A stretch of 64,000 nucleotides of DNA from Anarhynchus alexandrinus (taxonomy: Eukaryota > Chordata > Aves > Charadriiformes > Charadriidae): the NCBI GenBank assembly GCA_008711295.1, contig VUYV01000020.1, forward strand, positions 2,219,296 to 2,283,295. Reading direction: 5' to 3'. Made by a program: the position numbers and the translations under genes. Of this stretch, positions 12,896 to 25,605 are shown piece by piece. Position 1 is the first letter of the stretch. Each line of letters opens with the position of its first letter. The notes below the pieces were generated by a model. It was not told the origin of the DNA, searched no databases, and worked only from the letters and a program-made list of their open reading frames with translations.

Positions 12896-15800
12896 TAAAG
12901 CCCGTTCAGGTTTTCATTATTACTTTAGTTTCCTTGTTACCTTTTCTTCTAAGTCCTCACAAGTAGGAAAAAAAAAATTAGGTATTTTTATTTTTGTCAG
13001 AGAATAAAACTTAACAGTTTTGGGTGACCTTGTTCTCTCTGTCCTCCAGCCATTAAATTTTAGATCTGCTGTACTTGCATAAAGGCTTTAGTTATAAATT
13101 TATAAGGAAAATGTCAAGTGGCTAGGTACAAAATTTGATCTATCTTGTTAATTATGTAGACACTGCAAACTTCTCCACATACTGCATAAAACTCTAATTC
13201 TTTAGGAAAAAAAACCCCTCACTGCTTATGTGCAATTGTGACAAAGCATGGTACACGTTATAGGATGGAAAATACCAATACTTTTTACAATAATACTTCA
13301 GATGTTGGGGGAGTAGGTGGCATATTAGAGGGTAATGTTTAAGATGTTTGAGAGATCTTGATAATCTATTTACTTTAAAAAGGCTGCTAATGGACTTTAT
13401 GTAGTTCAGAAGGGTAAGCTAGTGCTTGTCTCAAATTAATTGTATGGACAGAACTTGCATGTTTAAAATGCAAAAGTGGACTGATGTAGATCAAGCTAGT
13501 TAAATTTGGGAGCTTGGATTTGTGGGTCACTGATTAACTCAACATGTTGGTTATGTCAAAGTTGTTTCCAAACAAGACTTATTGCTGTTGATAGCATGTT
13601 TGATTATTAAGCTAAGCACTTAACTAACCCCCCTGTGATTTAGCATGCATAGTGTTTACATAGTTGCATTTCTCATTAGTTAGATGCTGAGAGGAGACGA
13701 GATTAGCAGGTTTTATTTATGTTTTGGCAGATCATTGTATAACACTTTCTTGTACTGCTGCAATGCTAAGATTATAAAATTAATAGGAAATGCTTTTTCT
13801 TTTTTTTTTAAAAAAGCCTTCTACTTGTTTCTTTGAGATTTGTTATTATTTGTAAGTGCTAGTCATGTACACCCTGCTTTGCAGAGCTGCCACAGAGAGA
13901 CTGAAGTATAAGATAAATACATTTTTCATTAAAACTTCGATTTTACTAAACCTAAATTTGGAACAGCAATCATATGAAAATATTTATTTGTACTTTAGAG
14001 ACACAAAGAGCCCCCTAAACTGGAAAAATAATTTATCAAGTTGACATTATGCAAAATTGTCAACTGTTAATAAATCAGGGTGTTCTGCACTAGAATAGTT
14101 CAAAATCCTAAAATGGAATTGCTTCCCAAAGTATTTGGGTAAAAGAGAAGAAGCGTCATACAACATAGACCAGGAAATACCTGAGGCTAGTAAAGGTACA
14201 AATGAGTTCAGCTATAAAAGTGTAGTTATAAAGTTGGGGAAAATGCCTAGGAGATTGAAAATGAAATTATTTGTTACCTTACTGCAAACATAAAGGGAGA
14301 TTTATAAATGGAAGGTGTGTATGGGGAATGCTGAATGATCTCCGCTGTGTTTGTCACTTGCTACTTACAGGAGCAAAATTAGAACGGTGACTGGCCGAAA
14401 GCAGAGGGCAGGGCTGCTCATACACTGTACAACCCGTGGGTAGTCATCTGAACTAAATTTCAGAGGAAGCGCAGGACAGCTTTTTGTTGCAGTGGATGGG
14501 TGCTATTAAAACTCCAGCTTTGGGGGACAAACAGTAAGAAAGGACTCAAACTTTATTTTACCTCTTATATGTCATTAAGAGGAGTGAGGATGATTCTGGA
14601 ATGCATAGGGCTGAAAGAGGTTTGTGAGAAAAATAACTAAAATTTGTTTCTACACCTTGGAGCATGAAAATGAAAAAAATTAAGTTACATAGATAGAGAT
14701 CATGAATCAATGCACATTTTCAGCCTAGTGAGTATTATAGTCACAGCTTCTGGGTGTCTCTTGCTGAGAGTGTTTAGCTTTTTTGTACACTTTCAAATAT
14801 TGAAAGACTGAAATAAACCCACCTGAATTCTGATCATGTAATATAGGATGTAATGTATTTTTTCCTTGTAAAAGGTGAGTTTTTATTTATTTACTGGAAG
14901 GTCCTAGTTAGAGAAGCCCTGAAAGTAAAACGATTGGGTTAAAACCAAAAAGAACTCTTTATCTTTCATGGGTAACAAGGCAAACATAGTTCTTGTAACC
15001 GAGTGTCCTTCACTGAAAGTCCAAATATAATAAATGATTTCAAAGCATTTAAATGACTTGTGTGTCAAATCCCATTGACACTCAGGAGGCTTTGAAAATG
15101 TTACGTTACTATCCATGCTTATGTAATGTGATCAAACAGTGATTGTAGGCTTGTAGGACTGAATCCAAAGCCAAAAACGTGGTGAATATCTTAGTGGGGT
15201 GATTTAGTTCAGTTGCAGAGTCAGCATTTGATAGGCTTGTGCATGACTTCACTTAAGCGCATTTAAAATGTAGTTGTGTAGTCCTTTTCTTTTATAAAGC
15301 ATGTATTAGTATTGCAGCAGTTTTTAACAACTTTGAAATTAGTTACATGTTGGAAAAAATAATATAGTTTTACATTCTAATGTTTTCCCCAACTGGCAGG
15401 ATAACAGAGCAAAAACTGTGGTTTGCATTCAGTCTTGCAGTAAAATTTGAGAACATTCAAATGAAAAAATGCCATGAAACAGGATAACTAACCGTAGCTC
15501 TACCATAGTTTGCACATGTGAAAATAAGTCATAAATACATGATGACTTATTAATATTTTAAATATCAATATGAAATGTTTTTATATGGCCATGGTCAGAA
15601 ATGTAATTATTTCCATTGTAGATGTACAATAATTATTTAATGTCAGAAGGCAGTATTTTTTTTTTTACTTCTTACTGGTTACTCTTTTGTGTGTTTGTTT
15701 AATGGCAGAAGTCATCTTGTGTATTTAAAAAAAATACAAATTTTCCCCATTAGTAAGATGCCTCACTCCACAGTTATTTATTATCATTTCTGCTCACAAA

Positions 15801-16041
15801 CTATTTTGGGAGAATTATGTTCTCAACATTATGTTTGCATTCTGTTTATGACAATTTCTTTGACTATTCTCTAGCAGTATACCTAATTCTTGTATCATTT
15901 GACCTAGTTCCAAACAGTTTTGAGTTGGAAATTACTTCAGGTATTTGTTGCGCTTCCAAAAGATGATATACTCATTTTTCTCTGTGAAAAATACAGATTT
16001 GTTGCATGAGCATGTTTAGAGCCTGCAAAATGGTCTAGATC

Positions 16042-16054
16042 NGGGGGGGGGGGG
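16042..16054. repeat. Ambiguous base next to a poly(G) run
   Basis: A single N at 16042 is followed by 12 G. The true length of the homopolymer is uncertain, and the N probably marks an unresolved base call or a closed gap. Confidence 0.9.
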
Positions 16055-16351
16055 TGTGGAAATCCTAAATTTAGTAGGTCTGTTCTCCCGTTGCATTTTA
16101 ACTCCTGTACAAGTTTCTCTGCAGCCTTATCGTGCAATATGTTGAAACATGCCATAGAAACTTTCTCCTATCCTTATCCCCTTTTCTTGTGCCTTAGAAT
16201 GCATACTGTAACAGTCTGTCAGGAGCCCTGGTAGCAATAGGATTTCCCCTGAATAGAGCAATCAAGTAAATTGCTTGAAGCGGGGAACAAGACAGGATTA
16301 CTGAACACATTGACCAGGGGAGGGGGAACAATTTAGATGATGGTAATGGGG

Positions 16352-16368
16352 AAAAAAAAAAAAAAAAA
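16352..16368. repeat. Poly(A) run of 17
   Basis: The longest A run seen on the + strand. No element with matching target-site duplications was recognised upstream of it. Confidence 0.9.
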
Positions 16369-17723
16369 GCTGTTTAAAATACAACTTAAGTTTAGGTGTC
16401 CTGAATCAGCAGGTTCTCAAATTCACATACTTTACTGGTTAATTTGGAGGAGAGGAGGAAGGACAAAGGGGAAAGGCTGTCATTAGTATGCACATTTAAC
16501 ATTCAATGCTACGAACTTAAAAGAAGTTTGCAATATTTTTACTTTTCCCACCAGTGTTTGCCATAATAAACGGTTGATATATGCACTCAAAAAACCCCCT
16601 TTAGTTTCAGTGAGATGTGGATGCCTGCACTAGGTAAGAAATAGTCCCTGAGCCCAGACAAGCTGTAAGCTCTAACATTCCAGCATGTGATGTTTGATAC
16701 AGTACAGTTTCAAAAGCCTCAGTAACTTGGAAGATGAGTCAGTAATGAAAAAAATGGGTTATTCTATCCACACAAATTCTGCTTTCATAATTACATGCAA
16801 TATCGATAGAATGTAAAGCTTTCATACAACACAGCTTTTGTGGAGACGACTAATGTTTTTAGAGGTGTTCTGCTTTCCCCTAACCAACCTTTGAATTATT
16901 TGAGACACTTCTATAAAATCATACAGCTTTTTTTCCTATTATAGCTATAAATGCCAGAAATACAGCTACAATCACTGACCTTCAGCTGTATAATGGTAAG
17001 ATAAAAAATTTCAAAACCTTTGGGCCTGATATATAAAGGGCATTGCTTTGTACATCAGGGAAACTTCACTCAAGAGTGAAGACCGGAGTATTCATCTGGT
17101 TAGTCCAATTCATAGGCTTTTTTTTTTTAAAAAAAAAACAACCCAGCCCATGTAGTACTTTTGTTCCATCCACAGTGATGACTCAAAATAAGATGCTCAC
17201 CTTTAAGGAACAAAAAGCAGTACAAGGAATGACAGATATGACAGTCTGTCCCATTGGCAGCTGAGAAAAAAGAAGCAGTTTGTTCAAAAACTCTTCTTTT
17301 TTTCCTTTGGACCGTTCTGTCACTGTTATTGAGGAGGCTTCTGGACCTTCTTGTGTGCTCTGGCATGAAATGTTCACGGTGTATTACAGAAACAAACCCT
17401 GCCTGCATTGTGTGACCAGTTTTAGCATAGCTGTTACAAAGGAAAAATGAAAGCTACTGCAGTGTAGCTACTGTTCTCTTGCACAACAGCAAAAATACAA
17501 AAATGAATATAACCTTTGTTCCTCTGAAACTGCTAACACAGTGATGGTTGTATTGCTGTAGCTGGTGGGTAACCTATGATAGGTGAATTAGTTAAAGGCA
17601 AGGTAGAATGGTATTTGTCTTGAAGCTTTAGGAAGGTGTTGGTCACTGATTTGCAACTAGTAAGAAAATATGGTTTTAATAGCGAAAGTAGTGTGAAATT
17701 GCTGGGGAGATGGGAGGATTTGG

Positions 17724-17758
17724 GTTTTTTTCCTTTTTTTTTTCTTTTTTTTTCCCCT
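17724..17758. repeat. Polypyrimidine tract
   Basis: About 34 bases of only T and C (T runs broken by CC and C, ending CCCC). It could act as a cryptic acceptor tract or form triplex DNA, but nothing here shows it does. Confidence 0.8.
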
Positions 17759-20700
17759 GAAAGAGTATTGTAACAGGGAAGAACTTGTTTTATGATGTTA
17801 AGGCATTTCATTTCAAATGTAAAGGTTTAAAGAACCATGTGGTTCTTAAGTATGTTTAGAAAGTTGTCCAGAGAAAATTGCTCTTAAGCAATATATCTTT
17901 ATATTACTTTGTACTCTTATGTTACTGAAACCAAGAACTGACTGCATAAGCTTGACCGTTGCAGTGTGTTGTCTCTTGTATCATTTCTAGTCGGTTTACG
18001 GTTTCCAGAGAGCATGTTTCAGAAGCCATAAATTGATAATACTCACAGTATCCTTATATTCTATTAACAGACATATATATTACGAGTATCATTTATATTG
18101 AAGCCATGGGCTTTAGTACGTTATTAACACAAACATTTCATCTGTATAGTTCACTTAAGCAAAGAAGCTGTGTTATTTTTGTTTTTTTAACTTTAGGATA
18201 TAGGGAAACAGAATTTGGTTCCTTCTTGCATAAAAAATTAAAAGCTTTATCAGTGTTTAGCAATTCTGATAATTCTAATTCTCAGGTGACCCACAAATAA
18301 AATTTTGAGGAACATTTAATATTGAAGTCTGAAGCTTCAGCCAGTTGAAAAATCTGAAGTCTTGTTATGTTTTTTAAAAGGGACTGCTAAAATAAAGTGT
18401 CTCTCGCTTTTTTTTTCTGTTTCTGTTTTAACCTTTATAAAGACACTTAAAGGCTTTGAAATTTGTTTTATCAATAGAACTGTTGGGACTGTCAAACCAT
18501 TTTTTTGCTTCTGTTGAATTTAATAAAGTCTCAAGAGCAGAATTGGGAGCTCTTGCGAACTGTTACTAAGGGAGCAGGAAGTGAGTTGAAATATACGGAA
18601 TTGTTCAGTTTCGCATTGCCTAAGCATTTTGTGAATGCCTCTCTTATTCTATTTAAATAGATTAAATATTTGTGTTTGGTTTCCTGTATTTTGATTTCTT
18701 TTGGGGTTTTTTTGGTGATAATACCTCCCAATGTGTTCATTCTCCCATCTTCTGATTTGCTGGTTCTCGTGCTGAAAAAGGAAGCAGGAAAAAATAGCCC
18801 ATAGAACTCTTGTAATGTAGTGTAAAAAGGAGGCAAACACATGCCTTTTTGTGTATATTACTCATATTTTCTTTTATTTACTGGGGAAATTTTCTGGGTT
18901 ATTTTGCATACATGATACTGAATCCTGTAATAAGTTTGTAAGGTTTATCCTGTTTCTCTTAATATAGTACTCGGCATTTCCCCTTCTATGAATAGTGTAC
19001 AAGACCACCACATCAATAAATGTATTTAGTTGCTATGTACTACTGATATGCTCTTAATAGTACAGTCCAATTTTTGTGAGTAGTATTTGTTCCCTATAGA
19101 TTTATTGGCAGACGTTGCAGGCTCGATTTTCATACAGTAGTGCCTGCTGCCGATGGCATTCACTGTAGCCTTGCAATACAAATGCAAGCAGACTGTGATT
19201 TAACTTGGATTTTGTAGAGCTGAGGGATGGTGTTCTGCAGTTGGTATAAGTCCTACTGTGACTCATCCATTGGTACTGAAGTGTGGTAACCCGTTTTCTG
19301 TAATACAATTCCTTTATGCAGTAAATTCTCGGTGTTGCTAGTAGTTCGGCTGATTCAGTGTTTACAACAGCAGGACCCCTTGTGTGCTGATAGTTTGAGT
19401 TATAAAATGTTTCACAGATGTTAAAGAACCTAGGGAATTATAAATGTTCAGTGCAAACTGGCAGAGACACGCAGAGTGCAGATCTCGTAACACAGCAGAA
19501 AGGCAGTATGCTAACTTCTGTCCTGCGGGGGTACTTCTCTGTCATCATCTTAGGGCTGTTGGGTAGAACCTGTTGGGTGGTTATACCTATGGTGTATTTG
19601 AAAGTATATGGTCATCAGAGTTTTTATTGAATTAACAATCAATATAATTTTCTGACTTTGGCTATGTGTGAAGGCCAAGGGGAGGTGAGCACCACCTAAT
19701 ATAAGATGAGCGGTCTGTCCCTGACTTCCTTTGCCATTTTCTTATTGCCGTGTCTGATTTTTATTTTTCTTTTAAGAGTTCTTCAGACTGTTTTTAAGAC
19801 AAGAGCTAAACTGAGATGTAGGGTCCAGGCCACTTTCTCTGAGAAGGTCAATTAGACACTGTAACAATTTGCCAGTTCTTCATAGGATGTGCTGAAGAAA
19901 AGGTAGATGAATATTTACTGTTAAATAACCGCCTGTATTAGTGGAGAAGACTGTGGGACACAGTCTTTCTTAGAAACTCTTTCAGTTCAACCCATACCTA
20001 GCTCATACCAGAAACATCTCTGAGGAAAATAAGTGAATTTAAGAATGCGTAAGAATTATTTTTAAAAGATATTTTTAAAGTTGGCTGTAGTTGCATACAT
20101 ATCACAACACCTGCATTATTTCTATTGATCTCAATCACCTTTTAGAAAATAAAGATTTGAGTTCTGGTTAGAGAATATTGTTGTAGATCTGACTGCCTTT
20201 ACGGTTGATAACTAAGTAAATAAGCAGTAGGATTTGATTTTCATGCCTCTGGCTCTAATTTAACAAATTCTGGAGGTCTCCAGGTTCAATGGGTGGTAGC
20301 TGGAAGTATGCCTGTGGGTAAGTGATTTGGATATGCTTGTAGTAGATTGGGAGCAGTACTGATTGACAGCATAAGGAATTACATACACTGTTTTGTTCCA
20401 TGTAAGGGATAATAGTAGAAATATATAGACTTTTACAGTGATGGGTGTGGGTTACAAGTATTTTCAAATACTGTGTCCTTTAAGCCTATGAGATGATCAC
20501 ATGCTAAAATATCAGATCTTCAGTCTTGTAGTTTTTAATATCTGTGTTTTATAACTTTGATTCCTATGCTCTGTTTGAAGGTAACACCTAAAACTTGAAT
20601 GCAAAAGTGCGTTTCCCAGTGCTTTGGTTTGTATGATCTCATATATTAGTAAATGAATTGAGGGCTACACAATCTGGCATGGTAGCTGACTGAGTATTCT

Positions 20701-21173
20701 TGTGATTGCTTATTTTTCAGTCCCTTAAACTTCAGCTGGTAGAATGGAGTTTGCCTTGCCTCGGTTTAGATCTTCCACCTATGCAGACAGGTTATACAGG
20801 CGAGGTACTTTTTTGAACAGTTTCATGTGTCAGACTAGTTACGTTTCAGGTTTAATACGGGAGTCGAGTTTAGACTGAGGACAAAATCCTTCCTAGTTAC
20901 GATGAGGGCATTAAAAGCAAAATCAGAGTGTTTATCTGTAATGATCTGTGATTCATTTTGACTTTTAAGATATTTTTATTAATTATTTTTTCTCCCCTCA
21001 ATGTCATTTATTTTAGTAATTGTCCAAAACTGGTGGACTGCGTTAGATCATGCTTGCTAATGTTTTTCTTCTATATCTTGTTCATCATTTTGCCTTGTTC
21101 TCTATTAAAGAGAAGATTATTTGGGAGGGTGGGAGTAATGAGTGAAGAACACTGGAGGAGGAGAACTGTCCTG

Positions 21174-21254
21174 GGTTGGTTTGTTTGTTTGGGTGGGTAG
21201 GGATTTTTGGTGGGGTTTTTTTTCCTGTTGTTGTTGTTTCTTTTTTTTTGTTTT
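21174..21254 (+). repeat. T/G-rich tract with near-canonical G-quadruplex
   Basis: About 80 bases made almost wholly of T and G. Inside it, 21191-21215 has G runs of 3, 3, 3 and 4 with loops of 1, 2 and 9 bases. The last loop is longer than the usual limit of 7, so folding is uncertain. Confidence 0.8.
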
Positions 21255-23041
21255 ACTATTATGCAAAAGACAGGCTTTATGGGGAAAGATATCTGAAAGG
21301 TATCTGTGGATATGTTCTTCTCTGATCCTTTCTGCCCTTACCTGGGTACAGATGCTCATAGTGGAATGTAAGGGATTAATTTTCAGTCATGTTGCAGTTT
21401 AACGTGCAGAAGAGAGAACAGTTCTTGATAACAGAAACAAAACAACTGAGGCCTCTGACAAAGTCCTTAGCACTTTGGATACTTTAACTAAGAATGTTTT
21501 ATTGGGATAGCTAGATATATTAAATACCCAATCTTGAATATTTGGGAATGAATTGTTGTTGTTTCCTTTCAGAATTTTAAGAAATACAGTTTTTATATAT
21601 ATTTTGAAGAGGTATAGAGAGCATGAAAGGTGGAAAAAATAAGATAAACTCAGAATAATCTAGCATAAAAATGCTAGTGCAGCTCCCTAAGGAACAAACT
21701 CTTGTCTGTTAGATACAATTCGGTGCTGATGCCTTTGGTCTGGGCTGGTTTTTGTGTACCGTGCTCATTCTATTTCAGTGCCTATAGAAGATACCTCATG
21801 CTGTTGACTTCTTGGTCGATGCAGTGACTGTGGTAGTGACCATATAGCTGTGAAAGAGAAGAGAAAGATTTTATTTGCCTATGTAAAAGAAAAAAGGAAA
21901 AGCATCTGTTTGGTTATTAACATTTAAGTATTATAACTCAAAATACTTTTGTGTCCTTTTGTTTTGATTGTTTCATTATTTACATAGAAAGTTAAATATG
22001 CAGACCTACATCGAGTCAACTTTTGCATTACAGAAAGTTATTCTTTTATCAGGTTTTTATTTTCAAATCTTTCAGTTTTCTCTGTGGAAGAAATTCATAA
22101 ACATAGGCTTGCAATATGCCGTTTTTATTCAGTGAGTCAGGTGCATTTTATCTTGGATTAACATATGATAAAAGAAAATGCCAAAGACCAGAATACTGTC
22201 CCCTAAAAGAATGCATAGGATGCTCTTCATCCTGTTTTTGAAGTAGCTTTACTTATGCTTAGTTGTTCTGTATTTGAACTAAATTGTATTGTTACAATTA
22301 CAGAAAGACAAGTAGCTAGACCTATGGGCTAACTGTAGTTAATGAGAAGACTGAACATAATAACTCAGTATTTGCTGTTGGATCAGAGATGGGCAGGTTT
22401 TAAATCTGTATTTTGCAAGTATTTCCCCCCCCTGCTGAATTGGGGTGGAGCATTTAAGGTGCTTTTCCTTCATGAAAAATCTTGAATACTACTACTTCTA
22501 TTGTGTTTGCTCTTGGAGATCAGGTGTTTGCATTCAGAATGCTAGAAAAAGCAAGACATTGATGGCATGGAACATTACATTGTTTTAAAGGTGTTTCTTA
22601 TTCTATGCCACATAAATTCTGGACACGATAGCTGAAGTGATTTGGGCTCAGGATGTTTATTACAGTAATGTTATGTTTTAATGTGTAGATGTTTAGCCCA
22701 GTTAAATGTATTTGAAGCATTTTTCTATTCAAAGTAAAATTGATAAGAGTTTTGAAATAATGTTTCTGGATAAAGTGCAGAGTTGAGACAGCTGTTCCTA
22801 CTGGGCACGAGTCATAGTATTTGAGGGAAGCAACACATTCAGTTGCAGTCCAGTTGCTGAACTCTACCACATCACTGGGTCATTAACTTTCCAGCATCCT
22901 GTACTCAGAAAGAGAATGGAGTTGACCAGTGTGCCTCGAGTCAAGCTCAGGTCTCAGAAATCACATTGAAAATGTAGGGGGCAGTTGAGGTTTTCAGACA
23001 TTAAAATAACCTTTCTATGCTTAATGCTTTAATCATGGCTT

Positions 23042-23078
23042 AAAAAAAAACCAACCAAAAAAACCCAACCCAAAAACC
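23042..23078. repeat. A/C-only low-complexity tract
   Basis: Nine A, then CCAACC, A7, CCCAACCC, A5 and CC. It looks like the reverse complement of the T/G-only tracts elsewhere in the window. Confidence 0.88.
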
Positions 23079-23316
23079 TAAAGAAAAATATCCTTTTTAC
23101 TATCATAAAGAATATGTTGATTGCATGAATCACAAGCGGTAGGGGTGGCAGAGATTCTTCTCAGGGGTAGCAGGAAGAGAAACAAGCATAATGATGTACT
23201 GCGTGCTGTATTGTGTAGAGTTTGAAACTTGCGTGGTTTGCAGTGTTCCCTCTGCTACTAGGTCTTTCAAGCACTTCTATTTCATTCTGGATTTCTTGAC
23301 TTAACTGTGTAGATTT

Positions 23317-23335
23317 CCCCCCCCACACACACACA
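23317..23335. repeat. Poly(C) plus CA repeat
   Basis: Eight C running into five to six CA units. Confidence 0.88.
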
Positions 23336-25594
23336 TTTGTCTTTTAACGGGATGATTTGGGGTGGTTTACAGAGTATATGTCATTCACAACAAGTGAAGG
23401 GTCTGAGGGCAGAAGGCAGTTTTCATGGCCAGCATCCACTGTGCTGCTTTGATATAAACTATCAGTGGAGCTGTAGGTAACTGATCATGTCATCATTCAC
23501 TGAACTAAAGCTGCTTAGTGCATGGCTTCTTTCTTTACTTGTTTTTGTGCCTAGGTGCACATTTACGAGAAAAAAAAAATCCCACCTTCTTCTTGGTTCA
23601 GATTAATGTCTTGCTTTGTATAAGTCTTTCTGTTTGTCATTATCAACCTAACTCTTGCTTATAGTGTTTATGGTTTTTTTGAGGGCTTGTTTGCTTTTTT
23701 AAGCAGTGTTGCCAGAAATTTATGTTTGTGTTGGTTTGTTCCTTGAACTCTTTGTTGTTGTAAATTTTACCTGATTTATTTAGTTTTTCTCAGGCACTTC
23801 AGAAGTTGAATATTTAAAACAAACATCTTGCAGGAATTGTTTAGAAGCCTGTTTATGCTGATTAGAAATGCTACATTCCTTGGAATTATGCTGAACTCTG
23901 GCTTTGTGGTAGAAAAAACAGAAGTTACATATGAGGGGAGATCTCAGATTTAAGCATGCGAAGTGGGCCCATTCTTCTGGGCCAAAACTTCGTGTAAGAT
24001 GTTAGTGCAAATATTACTTTATAACACTGCTGCAATATAGCAAATTAGTGGCACTCTGTTTCTTTACTATGGGATGTTTTTTGAGGCTGGGAGTCTCTGC
24101 TCATTACCTCAGAGATGCAAAATTTGGTACAGGCTTCTACCTGAGAGCAATTAGGAAGTTGACCAAAATGTTTGGCTAACTGAGATGAGCAGTCAAACCT
24201 TCTTGTGCTACCAGCAGGATAGTTCTGGATCGTTGAAATACAACTGATAAAATTCTGCTGGGAAGGACCTTAATGGTTTTTTGCACTGATTATGATGACT
24301 TAACCGTGGTTTACTTTGCTTCTGAAAGTGACTTGTTCTGTATTTTTTTCCTGTTTTTCTTTCTCGCCTTTTTTTTTTTTTTTTCCCATTGTTTCTGCAG
24401 GGCTGAAATGCTGTCTGCCAGTATAGGAGGATCTGCTTTAAGGGGTGTTTTGTTGAAATAGTTAACTGACAGATTGCTCCTAGTGTAGACATATCCTTGA
24501 TACAATTAATTTCAAGTTCCTGGAGGAAGAACTGAAGTACTCGTATTCTCTAGAACAGTATTATGAGGTGTGGCTACAATTTTCCACCCGAGAACTGGAA
24601 ATGACTGTGCGTAGTCAGGAGTAGAGGCAGCACTGACTGAAGGAAGAGCTGTGTTGCTTCCTGGCTGTGCAGTTGGGTACAAGGCTAGCTCGGATGGAAG
24701 AAAGTGAATTTCCCGCGGTGAACCTCCAGCAAACCTTTGGAAGACTTTGCTGGAACGTGTTTTAAGTGGGAGAGGAGGAAAAATGCCTGCTAACTTACAT
24801 ACTGGTAGCTTCTTTTAGACACGTGTGTTTATAAACAGTGTAATAAGATAGGATTGCAGGCACCTTGTCAAAATTCTTCAACTGCTTTTGAAGAAGTGCT
24901 ACAATTCTACCGTAGCATGCAGTTCCAGAAGGGTTCAATAAGCAAGGAGTGCAAAGAATTGTGAAAGTGAGATGATCACTCATTCATAAAAATACACTGT
25001 TATATTGCTGCTGTTTGGTGTGGTTTAGGGAGGTCTAGACAAGTGAGGTATCGTGCTGGACAACCTGCTCACTAGTGAATAGGATGTAGCTCCTTGCCAG
25101 CCCTGGAACAGCAATGCTTTCTTGCTTTGTCCGGGGGATACTCTTTCCTCCTCTTCCTAGCTGCTTTATTTCTGAACCTAGCTTCCTGTGCTTTAACTCA
25201 TAGAAATGAATAATCACAATAATTCTTGGGGTTCTGACTCTTCCTATTGCATCTTTTGCATATAGTGTGCCTTCAAGTACCTTCTTTCTGTATACCTGGG
25301 ATGGTTAACACTTTAAACTCCTTTTTGCTTGCGTAATGTATGACCTGTTAGACATTAAAAGTAGTTCTCAGCAACAAAGGAGTTTATCTTAAAATTTTGA
25401 TATTCTTCTAGCTTTTGAGGGAACACTTGTGGCATGGTACTAAAACCAGACTTTGTTAGTGTTTTTTGTTAATACTATGCAACAGGATTTTTTTAACCGG
25501 TTTACAGAAGTTGTCCTTGTAAATGTTATTTAACATGCGTACAACAGACAAGGTCTTTGAAATACTTTGCAAGGCTTCTTTTTTTCTTCCCCGT

Positions 25595-25605
25595 CCCCCC
25601 CCCCN
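25595..25605. repeat. Poly(C) run ending in an ambiguous base
   Basis: Ten C (25595-25604) followed by N at 25605; the counterpart of the N/poly(G) site near 16.0 kb. Confidence 0.9.

Larger units (their letters stand above)
12896..21173. other. Intron stretch, nothing coding recognised
   Basis: AT-rich sequence with homopolymer runs (T at 13799-13809 and 15656-15666, G at 16043-16054, A at 16352-16368) and a polypyrimidine tract near 17.7 kb. Frames up to 103 aa (18531-18842, minus strand) have no recognisable domain. Confidence 0.7.
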
